From Lampris incognitus (Eukaryota; Chordata; Actinopteri; Lampriformes; Lampridae): DNA of 64,000 nt. Shown here in pieces: positions 45,570-60,749 of the stretch. The first letter of the stretch is position 1; each line of letters opens with the position of its first letter. The DNA lies in the NCBI RefSeq assembly GCF_029633865.1, contig NC_079212.1, forward strand, positions 147,080,845 to 147,144,844, written 5' to 3'. The translations under genes were made by a program, and so were the position numbers. The notes under the pieces are model-generated. The model made no database searches and was not told the origin of the DNA. It saw only the letters and a program-made list of their open reading frames with translations.

Positions 45570-47315
45570 CACAGACATTGATTGGGCTTTGTGACTGTCA
45601 GTGCCTATCCATCTTCAACCAAACTGTACCATTTAAAAACTAGGAAACAAAAATCAAATAACCTCCCCTGGCTGAATCATCACACTCGTGCCCTTAGAAG
45701 ACTCCGTAGAAAATCGGAACAACAATGGAAGCTCAACAAGTCCAAATTAGCACATAATACCCTTAAAAACCAAATGTTAATTTACCAGAAGGCAGTTAAG
45801 GACGCGAGATCAGCGTACTTCTCTGAACTAATATCAAGAAATAACCACAATCATAAAGTTCTCTTTGGGATGATTGATTCTGTTATTAATGGTCCCTTCA
45901 CTTCTCTTTTTGAACCTGATGTTGAGCTGTCTGAAAAAATTCTCACTCATTTTGTAAATGGAGACTGAAAATGGTGGAGAATATCAGGTCCTAAATCCAG
46001 CCTGGCTCTTGCATTCGTTCCATGCCCCATGTTAATTCTGCCTTTTTTCACCAGTTTCAACCAATTACAATTTCAGTGTTAGAGCGTACAGTCTCCAACA
46101 TGAACTCCTCCTCCTCCATCTTAGACATCATTCCCACTAAGCTGCTCAAGGAGGTATTTTCAACTATCAGGCCCATTATTCTGCAAATCCTTAATAATTC
46201 TCTGGCCTCTGGTTCTTTTCCAGACAGTTTTAAGCATGCCATTGTTCACCCATTATGAAGAACCCTAATTTAGAGCCCCTGTCCCTAAGTAACTACAGGC
46301 CAATCTCCAAACTGTCTTTTCTATCTAAGGTTCTGGAGAAGGTAATTTCTTCTCAATTGATTTCTTTTATGAACACAAACAGTGTATTTACCAGTTTCCA
46401 GTCTGGTTTTAGAGCACTTCATAGTACCAACACAGCTCTAGTTAAGGTCACTAATGACCTACTGCTGACTGCAGATAGAGGTGACTGCTCGATTTTAGTT
46501 CTTTTATATTTACGTGCTGCCTTTGACACAGTCGATCACAACATCCTCTTACACAGCTTAGAGACTTGGGTTGGCATCAAGGGCTCAGCTCTTTGCTTAT
46601 TATGCTCTTACCTCACCAACAAAACTTTTTCTGTTGTTCTGGGTAACTAAATCCTCAACGGCTCAGTTGAGTTGTGTTGTTGCTCAAGGCTCATTTCTTG
46701 GCCCCCTTCTCTTTTCTATATACATGCTGCCCCTTGGCCAGGTCATTCAAAATCACGATGGGATTTACTATTTTCATGCTGACGACACTCAGTTATACAT
46801 GCCACTAAAACCAACAGATCCTAGCACCCTAGCAAATCTCACAACTTGCCTCTCCTAAATTAAATCCTGGATGGCCGAAAATTTTCTCAAATGTAATGAT
46901 GATAAGTCTGAGGTCATTCTGTTTGGTCCCAAAAATTCCATCAGCCCTTTTGTTACCAATCTTGGTGATCTGTCAGGTAGTCTGTCAGGTAGTCTTGGGG
47001 TTATAATCAAATCAAACATGTTGTTCAGGTCATGTTTTCTCCAGGTCAAGCTAATCTCCAAAATTAGGTTATTTTTCTCAATTGCCGATCTGCAAAAAGT
47101 TGTACATGCTTTTATCTATTCTCGGCTTGACTATTGTAATGCACTTTATTCTGGTATCAGAAAGGGCTCCCTCCACCATCTGCAGTTGAATCAAAACGTC
47201 ACTGCTCGGCTCATTACCGGGACAAAGAGGCATGACCATATCACCCCTATGCTTGCCTACCTACACTGGCTCCCTGTTATATTTCGAATTGATTTTTAAA
47301 TTTTATTGCTCACTT
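45570..47315 (+). pseudogene. L2/CR1-type LINE remnant
   Basis: Plus-strand translations in several frames give the end of the endonuclease linker, then LSLSNYRPISKLSFLSKVLE near 46280, VFTSFQSGFRALHSTNTALV near 46386, CSILVLLYLRAAFDTVDHNI near 46490, VVAQGSFLGPLLFSIYMLPL near 46680, HADDTQLYM near 46775 (YADD altered), and YSRLDYCNALYSGI near 47115. The order and wording fit fish L2-like LINEs. Stops at 45966, 46255, 46648 and 46857 kill it. Confidence 0.85.
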
Positions 47316-47324
47316 TTAAGGAAA

Positions 47325-50720
<3,396 letters not shown>

Positions 50721-50724
50721 AGCA

Positions 50725-50726
<2 letters not shown>

Positions 50727-50797
<71 letters not shown>
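50727..50797. repeat. (GT)n microsatellite
   Basis: About 35 uninterrupted GT units directly after the LINE 3' end. Confidence 0.98.
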
Positions 50798-50799
<2 letters not shown>

Positions 50800-51143
50800 A
50801 ACAACAGCTAGAGAGCTTTGCGGCTTGTACTTGAACGTTTACCTCATCTCTTGAGTAAAATGCTGGAATTGGTTTACACCAGTTTCTGTCAAGATGTTAA
50901 AAAAATGAAGGGGGTGGGGTGGAGGAGCGGTTGTGTGGGTGATGGGGTGATGGAGGAATGAGGAGAGGGAAGACAAACTCACAACCTGAAATGTCACGCC
51001 GTGGGTATCACCCTGAGTCCTGCGCCTCTAGAACTCTGGAGGAGACAAACACACAGCGAGCGATGAGAGGACAGTACACCCGCAGCATGGAGGACTCATC
51101 AAGATGAACTTGAATTACAGTATGAACGGCAACAAGAGCAGAA

Positions 51144-51200
51144 GAAGAAGAAGAAGAAGAAGAAGAAGGAGAAGGAAGGAAGGAAAGAGGAAAGCAGAAA
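51144..51200. repeat. (AGA)n / AAGG purine tract
   Basis: GAAGAAGAAGAAG then GGAAGGAAGGAAAG; all-purine on the plus strand. Confidence 0.9.
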
Positions 51201-51323
51201 GCCAGAGAGAAGGAGGAGAGGCTTCAGAGATGCCGGTCCTGTGATAGACCTCAGTACAACGTAAGGAGAGTGACTCAGCAGACTTTGGCATACAATATTT
51301 GCAGTTGTCTTTTTCTGCTTACA

Positions 51324-51894
51324 ATGTATGGAAGGTTTTATTGGACCTCATTATTTGTAACCCACAGAAGACAATCCACAAATATGTATCACGATCCACA
51401 AACTTCTTCGCATTTGTGGACCCGTTTTTACATGTGGGACGGGTTTTACACATCTGTGGATCGCTTCCTGTGAGTTTGTGGGTCATGTGACATGTGTGAC
51501 TTCCCTCCTATTTATTTGTGAAGTTTTGTCCCATTTGTACCACGCGGATCTGTAGCAAAGATCCACAAATGTGAGGTGCAGTTATTAGCTAGACCAGCTC
51601 CCACATGAGCTGATGGAACCACCGTCTGTAGCTAACAACTGCGCCTCACTTTTGGGGATTTTTGCTACAGATCCGCGCAGTACAAATGGGACAAAACTTC
51701 ACAAATAAATAGGAGGGAAGTCACACATGTCACATGACCCACTAACTCACAGGAAGTGATCCACAAATGTGTAAAACCCGTCCCTCATGTAAAAATGGGT
51801 CCACAAATGCGAAAATGTTTGTGGCTCATGGCACATATTTCTGGACTGTTCTGTGGGTTACAAATAATAAAGTCCAATAAAACCTTCCATACAT
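51324..51894. mobile_element. 570-bp palindromic foldback element
   Basis: Left end ATGTATGGAAGGTTTTATTG and right end CAATAAAACCTTCCATACAT are perfect inverted ends. The arms of about 260 bp stay paired through CACATGTCACATGACCCAC and ACAAATAAATAGGAGGGAAG to a loop near 51560-51650. No coding. A long foldback MITE, in the last intron of atp2b2. Confidence 0.9.
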
Positions 51895-51902
51895 GATATA
51901 TG

Positions 51903-51916
51903 GTGTGTGTGTGTGC

Positions 51917-51976
<60 letters not shown>
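51903..51976. repeat. (GT)n-(GA)n microsatellite
   Basis: GTGTGTGTGTGTGCGC followed by about 29 GA units, immediately beside the palindrome end. Confidence 0.97.
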
Positions 51977-51983
<7 letters not shown>

Positions 51984-52065
51984 TGAGTCACTGTAATCAG
52001 AGCTAAGTCTTTACAGATGTGAGACCATACAGTGAGAGAAGAAACTGTTTTTGACTTTCTGATGA

Positions 52066-52070
<5 letters not shown>

Positions 52071-52119
<49 letters not shown>
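52071..52119. repeat. (TG)n microsatellite
   Basis: About 24 TG units. Confidence 0.97.
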
Positions 52120-52121
<2 letters not shown>

Positions 52122-52259
52122 TTACTGACTTGAGTGTAATCGCATGTCAGTGACTGCATCACTGTTTGGTCTACTGGATGACAACATCTACACTACTGTG
52201 TAGCAGCAGTATTATCAGGATCCTCCCAGCCTGGGTGAGCTATACATTAAGACCTTCCT

Positions 52260-52395
52260 CACACACCTCGACTGCCCATATTCTCCATGTCAGTACTGTA
52301 CCTCTACTGCCCATGTCGGTACTGTACCTTTACTGCCCATATTCTCCATGTCAGTACTGTACCCTTACTGCCCATATTCTCCATGTCAGTACTGT
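52260..52395. repeat. Short minisatellite CTGCCCATATTCTCCATGTC
   Basis: About four copies of a 33-43 bp unit containing TCAGTACTGTACC and ACTGCCCAT. Confidence 0.85.
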
Positions 52396-52429
52396 ACAAC
52401 AGAGACGTCATATTTACTGGCTATTATAT

Positions 52430-53785
52430 CACCTTTTACTTTGTATTTATTATATATAACATTACTTTTACTTTGTATTTATTATATATAACATTACTTT
52501 TACTTTGTATTTATTATATATAAAAATATTACTTTTACTTTGTATTTATTATACATAACATTTCTTTTACTTTGTATTTATTATATATAACAACCGTACT
52601 TTTACTTTGTATTTATTATATATAACAACCGTACTTTTACTTTGTATTTATTATATATAACAACATTACTTTTACTTTGTATTTATTATATATAAAATAT
52701 TACTTTTACTTTGTATTTATTATACATAACATTTCTTTTACTTTGTATTTATTATATATAACATTACTTTTACTTTGTATTTATTATATATAAAAATATT
52801 ACTTTTACTTTGTATTTATTATAAAACATTACTTTTACTTTGTATTTATTATATATAACATTACTTGTACTTTGTATTTATTATATATAACAACATTACT
52901 TTTACTTTGTATTTATTATATATAACAACATTACTTTTACTTTGTATTTATTATATGAAAACATTACTTTTACTTTGTATCTATTATACATAAAATGTCT
53001 TTTACTTTGTATTTATTATATATAAAAACATTACTTTTACTTTGTATTTATTATATATAACAACATTACTTTTACTTTGTATTATATATAACATTACTTT
53101 TACTTTGTATTTATTATATATAACATTACTTTTACTTTGTATTTATTATATGAAAACATTACTTTTACTTTGTATTTATTATACATAAAATTTCTTTTAC
53201 TTTGTATTTATTATATATAAAAACATTACTTTTACTTTGTATTTATTAAATATAAAACATTACTTTTACTTTGTATTTATTATATATAACATTACTTTTA
53301 CTTTGTAATTATTATATATAACATTACTTTTACTTTGTAATTATTATATATAACATTACTTTTACTTTGTATTTATTATATATAACAACATTACTTTTAC
53401 TTTGTATTTATTATATATAACATTACTTTTACTTTGTATTTATTATATATAACAACATTACTTTTACTTTGTATTTATTATATATAACATTACTTTTACT
53501 TTGTATTTATTATATATAACATTACTTTTACTTTGTAATTATTATATATAACATTACTTTTACTTTGTATTTATTATATATAACAACATTACTTTTACTT
53601 TGTAATTATTATATATAACAACATTACTTTTACTTTGTATTTATTATATATAACATTACTTTTACTTTGTATTTATTATATATAACAACATTACTTTTAC
53701 TTTGTATTTATTATATATAACATTACTTTTACTTTGTATTTATTATATATAACATTACTTTTACTTTGTATTTATTATATATAAC
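52430..53785. repeat. A/T-rich minisatellite (about 40 units of 29-37 bp)
   Basis: Unit ACATTACTTTTACTTTGTAT then TTATTATATATA, with variants with an added ACA or AAA. Over 80 per cent A+T by inspection. In the last intron of atp2b2. Confidence 0.96.
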
Positions 53786-53869
53786 GATGTTACTGCTGTT
53801 AGAAATATAATTTGTGCCCAACAGCTCCTCCTTGCACCTTAGTTAAAACTCATGTGACTGTATTTACAG

Positions 53870-54885
53870 ATAGTCAGACCTGTCTCACTGCCTCTAGACA
53901 TGTCTCACTGCCTCTGTAGACCTGTCTCACTACATCTATAGACCTGTCTCACTGCCTCTATAGACCTGTCTCAATACCCCTATAAACATCTCATTGCCAC
54001 TATAGACACGTCTCACTGCCTCTATAGATACGTCTCACTACCTCTATAGACCTGTTTCCCTGCTTCTATAGACCTGTCTCACTACCCCTATAAACATCTC
54101 ATTGCCACTATAGCCACGTCTCACTACCTCTATAGACATGTCTTACTGCCTCTATATACCTGTCTCACTACCTCTACAGACTGCTCACTACTTCTATATA
54201 TGTCACTGCCTCTATAGACATGTCTCATTGCCTCTATAGACCTGTCTCACTGCCTCTATAGACCTGTCTCACTGCCTCTATAGACCTTTCTCACTACCTC
54301 TATAGACATGTCTCACTACCTTTATATACTTCTCACTACCCTCTATAGATATCTCACTGCCTCTATAGACGTCTCATTGCCTCTATACACTTGTCTCACT
54401 GCCTCGATAGACCTGTCTCCCTACCGCTATAGACCTTTCTTACTACCTCTAGACATGTCTCATTGCCTCTATAGACCTGTCTCACTGCCGCTATAGACAC
54501 GTCTCATTGCCTCTATAGACCTGTCTCACTATCTCTATAGACATGTCTCACTGCCTCTACAGACTGGTCTCACTGCCTTTATAGAAACGTCTCACTGCCT
54601 CTACAGACCTGTCTCACTACCTCTATAAACATGTCTCATTGCCTCTTTAGACATGTCTCACTACCTCAATAGCCCTGTCTTACTACCTCTATAGACCTGT
54701 CTCCCTACCTCAATAGCCGTCTTACTACCGCTATAAACATGTCTCACTGCCTCTATAGACCTGGCTCACAACCTTTATAAATATGTCTCACGGCCGCTGT
54801 AGACCTGTCCCACTACCTCTACAGATCTGTCTCACTACCTCCATAGACATGTCTCACTGCCTCATAGACCTGTCTCACTGCATTT
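53870..54885. repeat. 22-bp minisatellite (about 44 units)
   Basis: Unit TCTCACTGCCTCTATAGACC then TG, with many point variants. Directly follows the A/T-rich array after an 85-bp spacer. Confidence 0.95.
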
Positions 54886-55221
54886 TGTCGAAACAGATAC
54901 TGTCTAACACTAACATTTTCAGATATCACCAGACGTATAAACATATATTTACCTTAGTAGCTCTACAGATTTACATACATATAAAGACGCAACTGTTTAT
55001 GTTACATTTGATTGAACTGTTGACTTTTATTACTTTTCATATTTTTGATATTACTTTTTATGAGTCTCGTGCGCAAGTTCCTGGCCTGTAAAAACTGGAA
55101 AATGAAAACAGTTCTGACTCTGAACAGGATTTGCCTCATGTCTGAGATGGCCACGTTCACACGTGCACGAAAGAGGGTGTTGCTTTTCAGGACGGCATCC
55201 CGGAAGCACACAGAAGCTGAC

Positions 55222-55253
<32 letters not shown>

Positions 55254-55272
55254 GGACAGATGGACAGACAGA
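55222..55272. repeat. (GACA)n microsatellite
   Basis: About twelve GACA/GACG/GATG units, ending 9 bp before the donor of the site C exon. Confidence 0.93.
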
Positions 55273-55284
55273 GTTCTGACTCAC

Positions 55285-55477
55285 GGCCAGTGGTAGTGGG
55301 AGGAGCAGAAGCAGCAGTAGTGCTTGTAGGAGAGGAAAGGGCATTGGACAAGGACATGTGACTAGGACTAGAAACATTGGTTACATCCTGGTTCTGGCTG
55401 GTGGTGGATGATTGACGTCTCAGAGCTCCCGCCCCCTGAAAGGAGGTGCCGCTCTTGAATGTGTTGACCACCTCGAT
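55285..55477 (-). CDS. atp2b2: PMCA2 alternatively spliced 'site C' exon
   Basis: A 193-bp exon: acceptor CTTCCGCAG, donor GTGAGT. It encodes IEVVNTFKSGTSFQGAGALR, then RQSSTTSQNQDVTNVSSPSH and a Ser/Thr/Ala-rich end. IEVVNTFKSG and LRRQSS.TSQ.QD match the PMCA2 version of this exon best. Being 64 codons plus one base, full inclusion shifts the last exon into a short tail (a form); skipping gives b. An internal GAT|GTAACC at 55385/55384 would insert 93 bp in frame (c-like), the same position as the internal donor known in other PMCA genes. The QGAGALRR has an extra Gly-Ala compared with the usual QGALRR. Confidence 0.9.
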
Positions 55478-56500
55478 CTGCGGAAGGAGAGAGCGGGAGA
55501 GAAGAGGACAAAATGGCTGCTCAGAGAGGGCAGAGACTGAATGGCATACAGGACGACGGGCCGACTGGTTTTGGTTGTTTGGGGTCATAGAGGATGGTGA
55601 TAGACCATGGGGTCAGGGGTCAGGGTGGAGTGTACCCATGAACAAAGTGCTTAAACATAGAGCAAAGGCCTAAATAGAAAATGTTTTATTCATATATCGA
55701 TGGAGACATTTAAATTTTAGCAACAACATTTCTGAGGAACAGCTCAGTCCGGCACCATTATGACTGACAGGCCGGCACCATTATGACTGACAGCTTGGAG
55801 AAGATTTTTTTTTTCTGGCTGTTTGTGTCCCATGCTGGACCACAGTTATACTGCATGTTAACCCAGCTCAGCTTTATTTTACATATTATAGATATCTACT
55901 AATCAAGACAACTTTATATGAGCCCTGTTGTGGTGGGATAGCTTCACCCTGGGTCAGTGGTGACACGTCTGTCAGAATGAACTCATCAGACACCAAAACC
56001 CATCAACGCAGTGAGACAGGCGACATGTCTCTGACATCACAGTGCTAGCGGTCTGTAGAGATCAGGACACCCCACACTCATTTACAATCCACTTCCTCTG
56101 GTTTCTGATGTCACCAGTTCTGGAATGCCGGTCCTTCACACGGCCCCTCCGTGTTGACGCTGACGTCACCTCGCGACAGGAAGTGGATCTCCATGTATCT
56201 GAACAGGATCGCCCTGAGATAAAACATCTATCAGCCTGGTGATGCTTACACAGCAGCGGATGATTTTGCAAACACACTGATATTTTAGTGAACTGGTTAT
56301 TGGACAAAGACAGACAGGGAGTGTAGAGAGACGCTGTAACTCAACCAGAACCAGAAAACAACAGGGCGTTCCCCTCTTCTCACATCAACACAACACACAG
56401 CATCTGTTTCTGAACCACCTGGATGTGGGATCAGGCGACTGGTCCTACACATAGATGAATCCAGAGGAAACAGGTCCCTAGTCCATCTCTGGGGTCTCAC

Positions 56501-56683
56501 CTGAGTCTGGATGCGGTTCAGTCCTCTGAACCAGAGGATCTGTCCTCGCCTCAGCTCTCGCTCCGCGTGGTCAATCTCCTCGTTGTCTTCGTTCATGTCC
56601 TCCTCCGGCAACTCGTCTTTCTGGCTCAGCTGACCTGCCCGCCGCAGGAAGCGCAGCCTGCTATTGGGCACGGTAGATATGAG
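56501..56683 (-). CDS. atp2b2: PMCA2 C-terminal cytoplasmic exon with start of the calmodulin-binding site
   Basis: A 183-bp exon (61 codons) between TGGTTTCAG and CAG|GTGAGA. It encodes [20 protein letters not shown], an acidic [17 protein letters not shown] stretch and [19 protein letters not shown]. The last is the first half of the calmodulin-binding and autoinhibitory helix (L-R-R-G-Q-I-L-W anchor). The second half comes from either the site C exon (IEVVNTFK) or the last exon (IRVVNAFR). Confidence 0.95.
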
Positions 56684-56756
56684 CTGAAACCAACCAGGAA
56701 GACAGGCAGGTTAATGGTCAGACGGACACACATACAGCCAGATAGATAGTAATAGA

Positions 56757-56793
56757 CAGATGGTCAGACAGACAGACAGATAGACAGATAGAC

Positions 56794-56892
<99 letters not shown>

Positions 56893-56992
56893 CGGACAGA
56901 CGGACGGACGGACGGACGGACTGACGGACGGACGGACGAACAGACAGACAGACAGACAGACAGACAGATAGATAGATACAGACAGACAGACA
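56757..56992. repeat. Compound (GATA)n-(GACG)n-(GACA)n microsatellite
   Basis: About 33 GATA units, then eight to ten GACG units, then GACA and GATA again. It ends about 12 bp from the donor of the next exon and fills most of a 322-bp intron. Confidence 0.97.
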
Positions 56993-57005
56993 GATATATA
57001 GATAC

Positions 57006-57113
57006 CTGTCCCCAGAGCAGCTCTCCCATTCCCAGGAAAACGCACCACATCCATTTCTCCGTGTCCAGGGGTGTACAACTAAACGGCTTCCCTCCAAACT
57101 GCACAATCACAAT
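57006..57113 (-). CDS. atp2b2: PMCA2 exon encoding the TM9-TM10 loop and TM10
   Basis: A 108-bp exon (36 codons) with acceptor GGTTTAG and donor CAG|GTATCT. It encodes [20 protein letters not shown] and [16 protein letters not shown]. This is the end of TM9, the short extracellular loop with [11 protein letters not shown], and TM10. Phases match both neighbours. Confidence 0.95.
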
Positions 57114-57441
57114 CTAAACCAACCAACAGCAAGTCAGACACAAATACCATACAGACCAACAACAGAAAAACAAAACACATGTTGTCCAACAAACTGCACT
57201 TCTACAGCTTGTACAATTTAAATTAGGGTCCAAACTACATGATGCTGAACACAGAAGAACTTCACACCACGAAAAGACAAACATCATCGTCAGCCATGAC
57301 ACGTTATTATTCTGCCTCATTTTAATCAGATTCCTCACAGAATCACACATCCAGCTGTCTTACCTCCATAGCTTCCACAATATAAAACCTCCATTCACCT
57401 CATCCAGGACATCAACCACCCCAAAGAAGGAAACAACTCAC

Positions 57442-57653
57442 CTGGACAGCAAAGGTGCCGAAGACGATGGAGCAGAAGATGGGGTTGCCGAAGATTCCCT
57501 CGAAGACATTTCTCTCGCCGTGGATTTTGCGGGCGTTGATCTCGTTGAAGAGCTGCATCATGACAAAGGTGTTGAAGATGATGGTGTAGTGTTCAGAGGG
57601 CGGGGAATGAAGAGGGGCGTTTCGACCGCTGTCAATGTCAAAGATCTTCTCAC
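57442..57653 (-). CDS. atp2b2: PMCA2 exon encoding TM8 and TM9
   Basis: A 212-bp exon with acceptor CCCCCGCAG and donor CAG|GTGAGT. Codons: [60 protein letters not shown] and [27 protein letters not shown] is TM8 with the start of the following loop, highly conserved in PMCAs. A run of 13 Gs (minus: Cs) lies right at the acceptor. Confidence 0.95.
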
Positions 57654-57997
57654 CTGCGGGGGGGGGGGGATTAAACGAGCTTAGTTGATGTCGTCTGATC
57701 TTCTTTCAACACATTTGCTGGGCTGTCAGATCATTTTTGGTAATTACATGTCATAAATTATAGATGACACATACCAAGTAAAACATGGGACCAGATAAAT
57801 ATAACTTATATACTGAATGATCGACCAATCACCTAATCAATCCAACAATCAATAAGTCAGAGTAGGGACGGCTCCTCTGTTGCTGCTCAAGTCCTGTGTG
57901 TACTGAACTGTGCTGATAGGCAGCAGGTGGGGGCAAAGAATCTGCTTGTCATGGATTATTCCACTCATACCGTGGTCTCTTTACAAAGTAAGGAAAC

Positions 57998-58440
57998 AGG
58001 GCGTCTGAGTAGCGTAGCGGTCTACTCTGTTGCCTACCAACATGGGGATCGCCGGTTCAAATCCCCGTGTTACCTTCGGCTTGGTCGGGCCTCCCTACAG
58101 ACACAATTGGCCGTGTCTGCAGGTTGGAAGCCGGATGTGGGTATGTGTCCTAGTCGCTGCACTAGTGCCTCCTCTGGTCGGTCGGGGCACCTGTTCAGGG
58201 GGGAGGGGGAACTGGGGGGAATAGCGTGATCCTCCCACGCGCTACGTCCCCCTGGTGAAACTCCTCACTGTCAGGTGAAAAGAAGCGGCTGGTGACTCCA
58301 CATGTATGGGAGGAGGCATGTGGTAGTCTGCAGCCCTCCCCGGATCAGCAGAGGGGGTGGAGCAGAGACCGGGACGGCTAAGAGAGCGGGGTGATTGGCC
58401 GAGTACAATTGGGGAGAAAATGGGGAGAAAAAAAAAGAAA
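57998..58440 (+). mobile_element. tRNA-derived SINE, family A
   Basis: A box near GTCTGAGTAGCGTAGCGG (58003-58020), B box CGGTTCAAATCCCCG near 58052, the shared family A body, and an A-rich tail (GGAGAAAAAAAAAGAAAAC). In atp2b2 intron. Confidence 0.88.
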
Positions 58441-58859
58441 ACAAACATTTACTATCTGTTGAACGTTTTGGACTAACAATTAAAAGGTAACGGAGCAAAT
58501 GTTAGCCGCTAAGCTAAACCTTTGAATGTTCACTGGGTTTGCTACTTTGGCATGTTGCTATGGTTACAGCGTATTTATGTAGAATAGTGACTGAACCTGA
58601 GCCCAACTACAAGCGCATCAAATGGTTTTATACCATGGCCACAGAGAATACTGGTTTCTGACCAGCTGGGGGATGTGAGCTAAAACCGTACGACACACAT
58701 GTAGTCCAGCTTAATAGATTTTCTAAATTCAAGAATTGTAACCATAGCAACATGCTATGCTATATAACCATGGCAACATGCTGAATTAGTAGCAAGTCCA
58801 GTAAACACTCAATGCTTGCGGAGGTTCTCTGGCTCCGTGTCGTGCATTAAAATCCTAAA

Positions 58860-59815
58860 ATGCACATCTTATCATCGATTATCCCTATCTTAATGCACAC
58901 CCTGCAGCCAATCAGAAGCCAGTGTTCTGTCTTAACGCACACCCTGCAGCCAATCAGAAGCCAGCGTTCTGTTTTAATGCACACCCTGCAGCCAATCGAA
59001 AGCCAGTGTTCTGTCTTAACGCACACTCTGCAGCCAATCAGAAGCCAGAGTTCTGTCTTAACGCACACCCTGCAGCCAATCAGAAGCCAGCATTCTCTCT
59101 TAATGCACACCCTGCAGCCAATCAGAAGCCAGAGTTCCGTCTTAACGCACACACTGCAGCCAATCAGAAGCCACCGTTCTGTCTATAATGCACACCCTGC
59201 AGCCAATCAGAAGCCAGAGTTCCGTCTTAACGCGCACCCTACAACCAATCAGAAGACAGTGTTCTGTCTTAATGCACACCCAGCAGCCAATCAGAAGTCA
59301 GATTTGTCTTAATGAACTCCCTGCAGCCAATCAGAAACCAACGTTCTGTCTTAATGCACACCCTGTAGCCAATCAGAAGCCTGCGTTCTGTCTCAATGCA
59401 CACCCTGCAGCCAATCAGAAGGCAGTGTTCTGTCTTTAATGCACACTCTGCAGCCAATCAAAAGCCAGTGTTCTGTCTTAATGCACACCCTGCAGCCAAT
59501 CAGAAGCCAGTGTTCTGTCTTAATGCACACTCTGCAGCCAATCAGAAGCCAGCGTTCTGTCTTAATGCACACCCTGAAGCCAATCAGAAGCCTGCGTTCT
59601 GTCTTAATGCACACCCTGCAGCCAATCAGAAGCCTGCGTTCTGTCTCAATGCACACCTGCAGCCAATCAGAAGCCACCATTCTGTCTTCAATGCACACCC
59701 TGCAGCCAATCAGAAGCCAGCATTCTCTCTTAATGCACACCCTGCAGCCAATCAGAAGGCAGTGTTCTGTCTTAATGCACACCCTGCAGCCAATCAGAAG
59801 CCAGCGTTCTTTCTC
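58860..59815. repeat. 42-bp minisatellite carrying 22 CCAAT boxes
   Basis: Unit AATGCACACCCTGCAGCCAA then TCAGAAGCCAGCGTTCTGTC and TT. I count 22 occurrences of CCAATC, from 58909 to 59791, nearly all as AGCCAATCAGAAG. That matches the NF-Y core consensus (CCAAT with purines before and CAG after). The array fills much of an atp2b2 intron. Open frames across it come from the repeat. Confidence 0.95.
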
Positions 59816-60159
59816 CATGAGCACGGTATAAAGTACTGAAGTGTGGACTTGGTGTGGCTCAGAATGAAGGATAAACTGCATCATGTGTTACAGTTGGAAT
59901 GTGCTACCAGCTGGAATATCAGCTTATTCCAGCCTGGGAAAACTAAAGTATGGAAATGAGACCAGAGTCATGTTAAGCACGTCAGATTAAAACAGCTGTT
60001 CTCAGAGCAGTTTTTGAAGCTCAGGTACATCTTGAGACGGCGTCTCTCTCTAGGCTTGTTCATTACGGGATCAGGGAGGCAGTGGAGGGTGAACCGGTAA
60101 AAGTCTGGCGCAGGGAAAGCGGGCAAAATGGAGATAAAAATAACTGGATGGTCACATAC

Positions 60160-60373
60160 CAACAAAGAGGAGCGTGAAGATGATGACGAGCTGGTAGATG
60201 GCGTGTCCGCAGATGTTCTTGGTCATGGTGCTGGAGATCAGGGGCTTATTTCGCCCGTAGGGCCTCCTCTTCAGCAGGGACAAAGTGGGTGGCTCGGTGG
60301 CCAGGGCCAGAGAAGCAAAGGTGTCCATGATCAGGTTGACCCAAAGCATCTGGACTGCTTTCAGAGGAGAGTC
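60160..60373 (-). CDS. atp2b2: PMCA2 exon encoding TM6 and TM7
   Basis: A 214-bp exon with acceptor CGGTTTCAG and donor GTATGT. Codons: [60 protein letters not shown] and [29 protein letters not shown] is TM6; its Asn and Asp ligate the single transported Ca2+ in PMCAs. The exon ends after the first base of a glycine codon, in phase with 57653. Confidence 0.95.
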
Positions 60374-60749
60374 CTGAAACCGAACAAACACTGTCAGACC
60401 AGAACAACCATCTGGCTCCAGCCACCTGGAAAGCTCTGACCGCGACATCAACATACACCTGTGAATCTGAGTCACTAAGTGAAGGAACAGGAACTGGGGA
60501 ACACAACCTGACGTTATGACTCTTAATGTGTACAATCACATCACCTTTACTTCATCACCGCTCAGCTTGATGTAAAAATGTGCTCTGATTGAGAACTATT
60601 GTCCAGTTAAATGCAGCCTTGAACTTCTGTTTCTAATGACGTAGTTTTGCTTTCTTGATTGTTCTGTAACATGATTACAAAGCCTTCTGGGACTCCATTG
60701 TGAATGAGGGTATTCACATCAAATTTGACTTTGCTGTAATACATGTTAA

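Noticed and set aside
58860..59884. Open frames (QPIRSQCSVLMHTL-type) and a CRISPR-like regular repeat pattern
   Set aside because: Head-to-tail 42-bp repeats without unique spacers; a minisatellite, in a vertebrate genome.
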